From the NCBI GenBank assembly GCA_005879205.1, contig VBLD01000055.1, positions 1-6,460 of the forward strand: DNA of 6,460 nt. The letters are read 5' to 3'. Under the pieces are notes generated by a model. The model ran no database searches, had not been told where the DNA came from, and saw only the letters and a program-made list of their open reading frames with translations. The position numbers and the translations under genes are program-made. Position 1 is the stretch's first letter. Every line of letters starts with the position of its first letter. This DNA comes from Deltaproteobacteria bacterium. Its GTDB lineage: Bacteria > Desulfobacterota > Binatia > DP-6. Below are positions 1-5,986 of this stretch, one piece after another.

Positions 1-291
1 CGCTTCGCGGCCCATCTCGGCAAGCGGCGCGACCACACCGTGACCGCGCTCAGCTACGACACGTCGCGTCTGATCGCCGAGGGACTGGCGCGCGCGCCGC
101 TCCTCACGCCCGCCGGCGTGAAAGAGGGGCTCGAGCGGGTGCGCATGCTGCCCGCCGTCAACGGCGGCCCGCGCACGCACATGAGCCTCGGGCCGTACGA
201 TCACAAGGCGTACAAGGGCGACTGGCTGGTGATCCGCCGCATCGAGGGCGGCAGGACGGTGTTCGTCGGGCTCCACGAGCCGGCGGACTGA
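1..291 (+). CDS. C-terminal part of a probable LIV-type ABC transporter substrate-binding protein (5' end outside window)
   Basis: The reading frame is open from base 1 and ends at TGA 289-291, giving 96 visible residues; the true start lies upstream. A GTG at 40 lies inside the frame and is probably not the start, because coding continues before it. The fragment resembles the end of periplasmic branched-chain-amino-acid-type binding proteins (Peripla_BP_6 / type 1 periplasmic-binding fold). It has a Tyr-Asp-x-x-Arg-Leu-Ile-Ala-Glu-Gly helix, then a segment like 'G-V-K-E-G-L-E-R-V', then a 'DHKAYKGDWLVIRRIEGGR' stretch, the usual final beta-strand region where the bound-ligand protein ends. 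Such proteins capture amino acids, aromatic acids or other carboxylates in the periplasm and hand them to the LivHMGF-type permease. The stop overlaps the next ATG by one base, so it appears to share an operon with two acyl-CoA synthetases. Ligand unknown. The family call rests on a short C-terminal piece and is moderate in certainty. Confidence 0.65.
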   Translation, partial: RFAAHLGKRRDHTVTALSYDTSRLIAEGLARAPLLTPAGVKEGLERVRMLPAVNGGPRTHMSLGPYDHKAYKGDWLVIRRIEGGRTVFVGLHEPAD

Positions 292-1808
292 TGCTCCTCC
301 CCAGCTCTCCCGCGTTCCTCCGGTTGCAGGCGATACGCCGCGGCGAGGCGGGTGGACTCGGCTGGGCCGGCCGGCGGATCGCGTACGGTGAGCTCGCGGC
401 GACGGTCGACGAGCTCGCGGCGTGGCTCACGAGGCGGGGGCTCGGGGCCGGGCACCCGATCGGCGTCCTGGCCGCGAACGAGCCCGCGATGGTGGCGATG
501 CTCTTCGCCGTCTGGGGGATCGGCGCGGTCGTGGTGCCGATCGCCGTCCGCTCGACGGCGGCGGAGACGGCGCATCTCCTCCAGCACTCGCGTGCCCGCG
601 TCCTCCTCTGCGATCGTGGCCGGGAAGCCGTGGCGCGCGAGGCCGCCGCGGCGGCGGGCGTGCCCGCCTTCGTCTCGGCCGCCGACCTGCCGCTGGCGCC
701 GCGGCTTCTCCGGCGCGGCCGCCGGCTCGCGCCGCGCGCGCCCGGCCCCCCGGCCGCCGACGGGCTTGCGGTGATCGCCTACACGTCGGGCACGACGGGA
801 ACCCCGAAGGGCGTCATGCTGACGCACGGGAACCTCCTCTGGGCGATGCTCGCCTGCGCCCAGGCGCGCGGCGACCGGGCCGAGACCGTGGGCGCGTGTC
901 TCAGCCCGCTGAGCCACGTGCCCGTGCTGGTCTCGCACCTCCTCTGCCGCCTGCTCACCGGCGCCACCGCGGTGCTGGTCGAGAAGTTCGACGTCGGCGC
1001 GGCGCTCGACGCCGTCGAGCGCTTCGGGGTGACCGATCTCACGCTGATCGGCGGCATGGTCTTCGACGTGCTCGCGCTCGGTCAGATTCCGGCCGCGGCG
1101 CGCCGGACGGTCGAGAAGGTGTCGGTGGGCGGGGCGCCGACGCCCATGGCCGCGAAGCACGGGCTCGCCCGTCTCTTCGAGGGCGCCGAGCTGATCGAGG
1201 CTTACGGGCAGACGGAGTCGACCGACGGGGTCACGATGGCGCGTGGGACGAGCGTGTTCGACCGCGAGGGTACCGTCGGGCGGGTGAACCCGCATGTCGT
1301 CGTCGCGGTGCGTCGTCCGGACGGGGCGCTGGCGGCGCCGGGCGAGGAAGGGGAGATCGTCGTCGGCGGGCCGACCGTCATGGCCGGCTACCATCGCGAC
1401 CGCGCCGCCACCGCCGACGCGGTGCGCGACGGCTGGCTGCACACCGGCGACCTCGGGCGGCGGGACGCGGACGGCTACTTCTTCCTCACCGGCCGCGTGA
1501 AGGACATCATCATCACCGGCGGCGAGAACGTCTCGCCGGCCGAGGTGGAAGCCGTGCTGCGCGGCCATCCGGGCGTCGCCGACGTCGCCGTCATCGGCAC
1601 GCCGCACCCCAAGTGGGGCGAGCAGGTGACGGCGGTGATCGTCCGGCAGCCGGGCGCCGAGCTCGACGGGGCGGCGCTCGGCGACTTCGCGGCGGCACGG
1701 CTCGCCGGCTTCAAGCGGCCGCGGCGCGTCGAGTTCATCGACGCGCTGCCGCGCAACGCCGCCAACAAGGTGCAGGCGCACCTCTTGCGGGAGCGCTTCG
1801 GGGGCTGA
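291..1808 (+). CDS. Acyl-CoA synthetase (AMP-forming), ANL superfamily, first of two
   Basis: This 505-residue protein should activate a carboxylic acid with ATP to an acyl-adenylate and then form the acyl-CoA thioester in the cytoplasm. The ANL core motifs are all visible: the P-loop-like A3 motif YTSGTTGTPKG (164-174), A5 motif YGQTES (305-310), the Asp motif in HTGDL (Asp387), the hinge segment GRVKD (401-405) with its ITGGENVSPAEVE continuation, and the C-terminal domain with the candidate catalytic Lys493 in LPRNAANK. The usual Gly before that Lys is Asn492, a mild departure. Length is normal, with a compact N-terminus. The ATG at 291 overlaps the upstream TGA (TGATG) and no strong Shine-Dalgarno is visible, which favours translational coupling. 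Its stop again overlaps the next gene. A CoA ligase next to a LIV-type binding protein suggests uptake followed by activation of a fatty or aromatic acid; the substrate is inference. An acyl-AMP ligase or another ANL activity cannot be excluded. Confidence 0.92.
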   Translation: MLLPSSPAFLRLQAIRRGEAGGLGWAGRRIAYGELAATVDELAAWLTRRGLGAGHPIGVLAANEPAMVAMLFAVWGIGAVVVPIAVRSTAAETAHLLQHSRARVLLCDRGREAVAREAAAAAGVPAFVSAADLPLAPRLLRRGRRLAPRAPGPPAADGLAVIAYTSGTTGTPKGVMLTHGNLLWAMLACAQARGDRAETVGACLSPLSHVPVLVSHLLCRLLTGATAVLVEKFDVGAALDAVERFGVTDLTLIGGMVFDVLALGQIPAAARRTVEKVSVGGAPTPMAAKHGLARLFEGAELIEAYGQTESTDGVTMARGTSVFDREGTVGRVNPHVVVAVRRPDGALAAPGEEGEIVVGGPTVMAGYHRDRAATADAVRDGWLHTGDLGRRDADGYFFLTGRVKDIIITGGENVSPAEVEAVLRGHPGVADVAVIGTPHPKWGEQVTAVIVRQPGAELDGAALGDFAAARLAGFKRPRRVEFIDALPRNAANKVQAHLLRERFGG

Positions 1809-3415
1809 TGCAGACGCTCGGTGCGTTCCTCGACGCCGCCGTCGCGCGTGCTCCCGCGCACGAGGCGCTTGCCGCCGCGCCCCGCGCCGAGGTGACGGCA
1901 CGGCTCGACTGGGCGGCGCTCCGCGCGGCGAGCCGGCAGGCGGCGAAGAAGCTGCTGCTTGCCGGCGCCGGGAAGGGCACGCACGTCGGGTTCCTCTGCT
2001 CGAACCGGCTCGAGTGGCTGCCGATCGCCTTCGGCGCGCTCCGGCTGGGTGCCGTCCTGGTGCCGCTCTCGACGCTCTGGAAGCGGGACGAGCTGGCGCA
2101 CGCACTCGCGCACGCCGACGTGCAGCTCCTCGTGATGCTCGACCGCTTCCTTCGACACGACTACGTCGGGACTCTGTCGAGCATCGTCCCGGAGCTCGCC
2201 GACGCCGCGCCCGGCGCGCTGCGCGCAAACCGTCTGCCGGCACTACGCGGCGTCGTCCTGATCGAGGGAGAGGCGCCGGGATGCGCGCGCTGGAGCGACC
2301 TGCCCGCGGCCGTCGACGACGCGTTTCTCGACGCGGTCGAGGGCGCCGTGTCGCCGACCGACGTGGCGACCGTGTTCTTCACCTCGGGCACCACCGCCGA
2401 GCCGAAGGCCGTGGTGCACGCCCACGGCGCGCTCGCGACGGCGGCGGGGGGTATTGCCGGGCGGCTCGGTATCGGTCCCGACGACGCGTGGTGGGGGCAT
2501 CTGCCGCTCTTCTGGAGCGGCGGCTTCGTGCTCGGCGCCCTCGCCACCATCGCCGGCGGGGGGCGGCTCGTCCTCCAGGAGGTGGTCGACGGTCCGAGCG
2601 CGCTCGCGCTGCTCGAGCGGGAAGGATGCACCATCATGGCCGGCTGGCACCAGGCCGGACCGCTCCTCGAGCAGCCCGACCTCGCGCGCCACCGGCTCCG
2701 GCTCTGCAAGGGGACGCGGGCGGATCCCGAGCTGACCGCCCGGCTCCTCGGGCCGGGTCACCAGGCCGTCGGATGCTATGGCATGAGCGAGACGGCCACC
2801 TTCGTCAGCGCCGCGCGCTGGGACGATCCCGAGCCGGTCCGACTCGGCACCTTTGGCCGGCCGCTCGAGAACATGGAGATCCGCATCGTGGGGCCGGCGA
2901 CCGGCGAGCCGGCGGCACCGGGCCAGGAGGGCGAGATCGTGGTGCGCGGCGCGACGCTCATGGAGGGCTACTACCGCTTGCCACGGGCGACGACGTTCGA
3001 TGCGGAGGGCTTCTTCCGGACGGGCGACCTGGGCTTCATCGACGCGGACGGGTGCCTGCATTTCACCGGGCGACTGAAGGACGTCATCAAGACGGCGGGG
3101 GTCAACGTGGCGGCAAGCGAGGTGGAGGCGGCGCTGCTGCGCCATCCCGCGGTGCAGGCCGCACACGTCGTCGGGGTGCGTCATCCGACGCGGGGCGAGA
3201 ACGTCGCGGCGTTCGTCGTCCTGCGGGCTCCAGACGGAGCCACATCCGAGGACATCCAGAATTTCTGTCGAGAATCCCTGGCCAGCTACAAGGTGCCCCG
3301 GCACGTCTTCGTGGTCGCCGATGCCGACCTGCCCCGGACCGGCAGCGGCAAGGTGGAGAAGACGTCTCTGCGGCGGTTGGCCGAGGCCAGACAAGCGACC
3401 GGAACCCCATTTTAA
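1808..3415 (+). CDS. Acyl-CoA synthetase (AMP-forming), ANL superfamily, second of two
   Basis: This 535-residue ANL enzyme is clearly a different subfamily from its upstream neighbour, since similarity is limited to the core motifs. A3 is FTSGTTAEPKA (191-201); A5 is YGMSET (324-329); the ATP-ribose Asp is Asp407 in RTGDL; the hinge is GRLKD (421-425); and the candidate catalytic Lys is Lys515 in LPRTGSGK. The segment around 229-240 reads WGHLPLFWSGGF, the usual substrate-pocket 'P-L-F/H-x-x-G' area with an extra Trp. The A3 loop is unusual in having Ala at 197 and 201, where Gly is common. The ATG at 1808 overlaps the upstream TGA by one base; a GGGAG at 1789-1793 lies 14 nt upstream, rather far for a Shine-Dalgarno, so coupling is likely. 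The frame is open well upstream of 1808, but that part translates to Arg-rich shadow sequence. Predicted cytoplasmic, converting a carboxylate to its CoA thioester; substrate undetermined. Confidence 0.92.
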   Translation: MQTLGAFLDAAVARAPAHEALAAAPRAEVTARLDWAALRAASRQAAKKLLLAGAGKGTHVGFLCSNRLEWLPIAFGALRLGAVLVPLSTLWKRDELAHALAHADVQLLVMLDRFLRHDYVGTLSSIVPELADAAPGALRANRLPALRGVVLIEGEAPGCARWSDLPAAVDDAFLDAVEGAVSPTDVATVFFTSGTTAEPKAVVHAHGALATAAGGIAGRLGIGPDDAWWGHLPLFWSGGFVLGALATIAGGGRLVLQEVVDGPSALALLEREGCTIMAGWHQAGPLLEQPDLARHRLRLCKGTRADPELTARLLGPGHQAVGCYGMSETATFVSAARWDDPEPVRLGTFGRPLENMEIRIVGPATGEPAAPGQEGEIVVRGATLMEGYYRLPRATTFDAEGFFRTGDLGFIDADGCLHFTGRLKDVIKTAGVNVAASEVEAALLRHPAVQAAHVVGVRHPTRGENVAAFVVLRAPDGATSEDIQNFCRESLASYKVPRHVFVVADADLPRTGSGKVEKTSLRRLAEARQATGTPF

Positions 3416-3422
3416 GTCCGGT
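3398..3422 (+). terminator. Possible weak terminator-like hairpin spanning the stop of the second synthetase
   Basis: ACCGGA (3398-3403) and TCCGGT (3417-3422) are perfect inverted 6-mers separated by a 13-nt loop that contains the TAA stop (3413-3415). A moderately T-rich stretch (TTGTCCTGTATTT) follows. The stem is short and the T-tract is interrupted, so this may be chance. The position at the end of the operon and the locally lower GC content are the only supports. Confidence 0.25.
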
Positions 3423-3500
3423 TTGTCCTGTATTTCCTCAGCGTTTTTCACCCCTTCGGATGGTGCGTTTGGTTGCCGCCCGGGACTAGGCCTGCCACAC

Positions 3501-3520
3501 CGAGGCGGCCAAGAGCCTCG
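3501..3520 (+). promoter_or_regulatory. Small hairpin in the leader of the secreted-protein gene
   Basis: CGAGGC (3501-3506) and GCCTCG (3515-3520) form a perfect 6-bp inverted repeat with an 8-nt loop (GGCCAAGA). It ends 8 nt before the Shine-Dalgarno-like AAGGGAG. No T-tract follows, so it is not an intrinsic terminator. It could be an mRNA leader hairpin or an operator half-site pair. A 6-bp repeat in GC-rich DNA can arise by chance. Confidence 0.25.
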
Positions 3521-3528
3521 CATCACAG

Positions 3529-3535
3529 AAGGGAG
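3529..3535 (+). promoter_or_regulatory. Shine-Dalgarno sequence for the secreted Cys-rich protein
   Basis: AAGGGAG lies 8 nt upstream of the ATG at 3544 and closely matches the anti-16S consensus at normal spacing. It fixes the start of this gene, which is then followed directly by a well-formed signal peptide. Neither upstream synthetase has so clear a site, which fits this gene being translated independently of the preceding operon. Confidence 0.7.
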
Positions 3536-3543
3536 ACCCTCAG

Positions 3544-5937
3544 ATGAAGCGCTTGCTCGGGATCGCACTCGGAGCCGTGTGCTTGGTCGTTCTCGTCGCC
3601 CGCATCCAGGCGGGGCCTGGCCAGCCGTTCGGCGGCGACGACGGGGGATGTACTCCCGACACCGCGAGCCATCTGCGGTGCGCCAACGCGATCGCCCGCT
3701 CCTTCGGCAACCTGGTCACGGGCGTCATCCGATGTCACCGCCGCCAGGCGCTCGCCCGGCTGAATCATACCTTCTTCGACGAGGAGTCCTGCGAGGAGGC
3801 CACGCCGTCGTCCGGCGGGCACTCGGCCGAGGAGAAGTTCAACGCGAAGCTCTCCAAGATCGCGCCGCTGTGCAGCGCGGCGCAGCTGGCGGCAGCAGGG
3901 TCGCTGCGCGACACGCTGCTCGCATCGCGCACCAATCCCGATTCGCTCGACGCGCTCAACGGCTCCGTCTATTGCGACTCGTCGTCGGGCTCGATGGTCG
4001 ACGACTCCACCGGTGGCGCCATGGTGGACGACGCCGGCTGGGTGCCCGCCAACAGCACCATCGCGCGCTGCGAGAACATAGTGGGCATGAACCTCTCCTC
4101 GCTGGTCATGCGCGTGATCCGTTGCCACATGAGGCTCGCGAGCAGCAGCTTCGCCGGTCGGGCCTTCGACGAGGAGGCCTGCGAGACGACGGCAGTGAGT
4201 CGTTACAACACCTCCGCCGACCGTTTGACCTCCAGCGGCAACTGCCCGGCATGCCAGAGTAACGCGAACCAGAAGGCGACCGGCACTGCCACGGTGAGCC
4301 GCTTCGAGAATGCCAACGCATCCATGTACCCGTGCGCGGGCACGACGACCACGACCACGACGACCGTAACCACCACTACCGTCATCCTCGGGACCACGAC
4401 AACCGTCCCCACGACGTCCACGACGTCGACGACGGTTTCCACGACCACCACGCTCCCGCTGCCGACGACGACCACGACCAGCAGCACCACGACCACGCTC
4501 TGCTCGTGCGGGGGTGGCGATCCGCACCAGATCACCTCCACGACCGGCATCGGATCGGGCAGCTGCGGTCACCTGGACGCGGACGGGAACCCGAACTTCT
4601 TCGCCCTCGCCTGCGGCGGGCTCTACGTGGGCGGCTCGGCGGTCAGCGTGCCGCTCCCCTTCGCGGTTCTCGACATGGGCGCCTCGGTCTCCAACGTGTC
4701 GTGCGTCGGCACGTCGCTCACGCTGAGCGGCACGACCCCGGCCCAGGCCGGCGGCAACCGCTGCTCCGGCGGCTCGAACCACAACAACTCGTGCACGACG
4801 GGCTCCGACTGCCCGGGCGGGACGTGCAACTTCCTCCGCTGCACGAACGCGGGCTGCCTCTTCGGCCCGCCGTTGCCGCTGCCGAACGGCGCGCACCTGA
4901 ACGCCGCCACGAGCACCTGTGTCATCAACACCGTCAGCGCGAACGGGTCGGGGACCGGTAACTGCGCCACCGGGACGTTCACGGCCTACAACCTGCCGCT
5001 CGGCTCGAACATCTTCCTGGCGGGCGACACACTGGCGAACCGCTGCGTCGGCGGCTCGACGCCGGGGGCGAGCTGCGGCGGGGTCAACTGCAGCACCGGC
5101 ACGAGCAGCTGCCCCGGCGGCGGCACGTGCGTGAACGACACGGGCCGGTGCACGGACAACGGCGCGGTCTGCTGCTCGGACGCCGACTGCAGCATCACGG
5201 CGACCTGCGAGACCGGCGCGTGCTCGGGCGGGACCAACAACGGCAAGGGCTGCATCACCAGTGCCGACTGCCCGGGCGGCGGGACGTGCAAGACGTTCAT
5301 CCAGCCCTGCCCGATCTGCAACGCCACCTCGCACAAGTGCAACGGCGGCTCGAACGACGGGCTCGCCTGCACCCCGGGTGCGTCGCCCACCGACGGTGAC
5401 TTCCCGACCAGCCACGAGTGTCCGCCGGCGACCTCGCTCAGCATCGGGACCCTGGCGATCGGCTTCGTACTCGACACGGGCACGATCACGAGGACGGCGG
5501 TCGACAATCCGACGGGGGATCAGGTGAACGTCTTCTGCGGGTTCTGTCGCAACAAGACGTCCACCCAGTTCGCGCGCAAGTGCAACGGCTCGCCGACGGG
5601 TGCCACCTGCACGGCCGACAACACGTGCGCGCCGAACAAGTGCCTCCCCGTGCCCTGCAATCCGGCCAACGGGAATGCCGACTGCGCGGCGGCGACTCCT
5701 TTCAACAGCTGCGGGCAGGGCAACTCGGGTGCCTTCACGGCGAGCGACATCGCACGGACCATCGTCGAGACGGGACACGGGGAGGGTCCGATCGTCACCG
5801 GCGGCCCGGCTCTGCCGCAGACCCTGGTGAGCATCTTCTGCATCCCGCCGAGCTTCAGCCCGGCGGTGGATTCGGCCGCCAACCTGCCGGGTCCGGGCGC
5901 GGTTGCCCTCCAGGGCACGGTGGTGGCGACGCCTTGA
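3544..5937 (+). CDS. Large secreted mosaic protein: duplicated Cys module, Thr-rich linker, Cys/Gly-rich repeats; function unknown
   Basis: This 797-residue protein matches no enzyme family I recognise. Residues 1-23 form a Sec signal peptide: Lys-Arg, a hydrophobic core, then a likely cut after Ile-Gln-Ala. Residues 45-144 and 175-264 are two copies of a Cys-containing module. Residues 267-319 are a Thr-rich linker (35 Thr in 53). Residues 320-797 alternate Cys/Gly knots with beta-like stretches, for example 358-380 and 632-664. I count about 54 cysteines after the signal peptide, 42 of them beyond the linker; the even totals suit disulfides formed outside the cytoplasm. The C-terminus (a PGPGAVALQGTVVATP tail) has no LPXTG, transmembrane helix or PEP-CTERM-like anchor, so the protein is probably released or held non-covalently. 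There is no CXXCH, so it is not a c-type cytochrome. A good Shine-Dalgarno supports ATG 3544. The gene ends at TGA 5935-5937, converging on the isochorismatase-like gene. Coding is confident; the biological role (surface binding, matrix, adhesion) is speculation. Confidence 0.88.
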   Translation: MKRLLGIALGAVCLVVLVARIQAGPGQPFGGDDGGCTPDTASHLRCANAIARSFGNLVTGVIRCHRRQALARLNHTFFDEESCEEATPSSGGHSAEEKFNAKLSKIAPLCSAAQLAAAGSLRDTLLASRTNPDSLDALNGSVYCDSSSGSMVDDSTGGAMVDDAGWVPANSTIARCENIVGMNLSSLVMRVIRCHMRLASSSFAGRAFDEEACETTAVSRYNTSADRLTSSGNCPACQSNANQKATGTATVSRFENANASMYPCAGTTTTTTTTVTTTTVILGTTTTVPTTSTTSTTVSTTTTLPLPTTTTTSSTTTTLCSCGGGDPHQITSTTGIGSGSCGHLDADGNPNFFALACGGLYVGGSAVSVPLPFAVLDMGASVSNVSCVGTSLTLSGTTPAQAGGNRCSGGSNHNNSCTTGSDCPGGTCNFLRCTNAGCLFGPPLPLPNGAHLNAATSTCVINTVSANGSGTGNCATGTFTAYNLPLGSNIFLAGDTLANRCVGGSTPGASCGGVNCSTGTSSCPGGGTCVNDTGRCTDNGAVCCSDADCSITATCETGACSGGTNNGKGCITSADCPGGGTCKTFIQPCPICNATSHKCNGGSNDGLACTPGASPTDGDFPTSHECPPATSLSIGTLAIGFVLDTGTITRTAVDNPTGDQVNVFCGFCRNKTSTQFARKCNGSPTGATCTADNTCAPNKCLPVPCNPANGNADCAAATPFNSCGQGNSGAFTASDIARTIVETGHGEGPIVTGGPALPQTLVSIFCIPPSFSPAVDSAANLPGPGAVALQGTVVATP
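3676..3975 (+). repeat. Cys module, copy 1 (residues 45-144 of the secreted protein)
   Basis: This copy starts with Arg-Cys and carries Cys46, Cys64-His65, Cys83, Cys110 and Cys144. Its first 41 residues (45-85) align without gaps to residues 175-215 of copy 2, with 18 identities by hand count, including the VIRCH and FDEE-x-C blocks. The second half also corresponds: a Lys-Phe-Asn versus Arg-Tyr-Asn start, an internal Cys, and a final Val-Tyr-Cys versus Met-Tyr-Pro-Cys. The spacing reads C-x17-C-H-x17-C. It is predicted to be largely helical and disulfide-stabilised. Confidence 0.75.
4066..4335 (+). repeat. Cys module, copy 2 (residues 175-264 of the secreted protein)
   Basis: This second copy carries Cys176, Cys194-His195, Cys213, Cys234, Cys237 and Cys264, with the same C-x17-C-H-x17-C spacing as copy 1. 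It is about ten residues shorter in its second half and has an extra Cys in a Cys-Pro-Ala-Cys pair. Between the copies, residues 151-164 hold a short Met-Val-Asp-Asp tandem (MVDDSTGGA then MVDDAG), part of a flexible spacer. The divergence shows that the duplication is old and kept by selection on the Cys and His positions. Confidence 0.75.
4342..4500 (+). repeat. ACN-codon low-complexity tract encoding a Thr-rich linker
   Basis: Residues 267-319 are almost entirely Thr, with scattered Val, Ser, Pro and Leu. They are encoded mainly by alternating ACG and ACC codons, which gives a microsatellite-like DNA tract. Such linkers separate domains of extracellular proteins and are often O-glycosylated; glycosylation here is inference. 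The codon mix (ACG, ACC, ACA, ACT) shows the amino acid, rather than the DNA repeat, is conserved. The opposite strand reads as poly-Val, which is an artefact. Confidence 0.9.
4759..5643 (+). repeat. Array of dispersed Cys/Gly-rich knots in the secreted protein
   Basis: At least six related segments follow a pattern of (Arg/Lys)-Cys-x-Gly-Gly-Ser, a few residues, Cys, a spacer, Asp-Cys-Pro-Gly-Gly-x-Thr-Cys. By residues they are 406-433, 500-529, 535-555, 560-582, 598-626 and 679-700; units 3 and 6 are the most degenerate. At DNA level the 16-mer CCGACTGCCCGGGCGG occurs at 4805-4820 and 5264-5279, followed by GACGTGCAA after a 0- or 3-nt insertion, so the units retain nucleotide similarity. 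Between the knots are non-repeated stretches rich in small and beta-forming residues, which suggests knots inserted as loops in a larger beta domain. Confidence 0.75.
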
Positions 5938-5942
5938 CCGTT

Positions 5943-5986
5943 GCGCGGGGGCCCGCGCCCGCTCAGGCGGGCGCGGGCCCCAGCGC
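5943..5986. terminator. Strong hairpin between convergent genes, candidate bidirectional terminator
   Basis: GGGGCCCGCGCCCGC (5948-5962) is the exact reverse complement of 5967-5981, giving a perfect 15-bp GC stem with the 4-nt loop TCAG. After a single G/A mismatch the stem extends by 4 more bp (GCGC 5943-5946 with GCGC 5983-5986). It lies just after the stop of the plus-strand secreted-protein gene and overlaps the end of the minus-strand gene, whose stop codon (TCA 5963-5965 on this strand) sits in the loop. No U-tract follows on either strand, so it is not a textbook intrinsic terminator. A role in blocking read-through, or in protecting mRNA 3' ends, is likely. Confidence 0.65.

Noticed and set aside
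422..1807. N-terminal extension of the second ligase, giving a 997-residue protein
   Set aside because: This part is an out-of-frame shadow of the first ligase, Arg- and Gly-rich without motifs. The ANL N-terminal sequence begins at the ATG at 1808, which overlaps the preceding stop.
201..2243. Long minus-strand open frame (680 codons) opposite the two ligases
   Set aside because: The translation is dominated by Arg, Ala, Gly and Pro with no domain signal, as expected antisense to GC-rich genes. The plus strand here holds complete ANL motifs.
3416..3500. A sigma-70 type promoter for the secreted-protein gene
   Set aside because: TTGTCC at 3423-3428 resembles a -35 box, but no convincing -10 box occurs at suitable spacing. 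A promoter may exist but cannot be supported from the sequence.
2243..3568. Minus-strand open frame (441 codons) opposite the second ligase
   Set aside because: Same antisense artefact: Arg/His-rich composition without motifs, fully overlapping a confident gene.
3676..4335. c-type cytochrome (Cys-His pairs in VIRCH)
   Set aside because: There is Cys-His but no CXXCH heme-binding motif in either copy.
4342..4500. CRISPR-like or tandem DNA repeat array
   Set aside because: The repetition follows codon periodicity of Thr within an open reading frame, with no spacer structure.
4203..4550. Poly-valine minus-strand open frame
   Set aside because: It is the antisense reading of the ACN threonine-codon tract and has no other support.
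3523..5778. Minus-strand open frame (751 codons) opposite the secreted protein
   Set aside because: Composition is Arg, Ala, Gly and Val repeats with no signal peptide or motif. The plus strand has a Shine-Dalgarno, a signal peptide and a structured repeat architecture.
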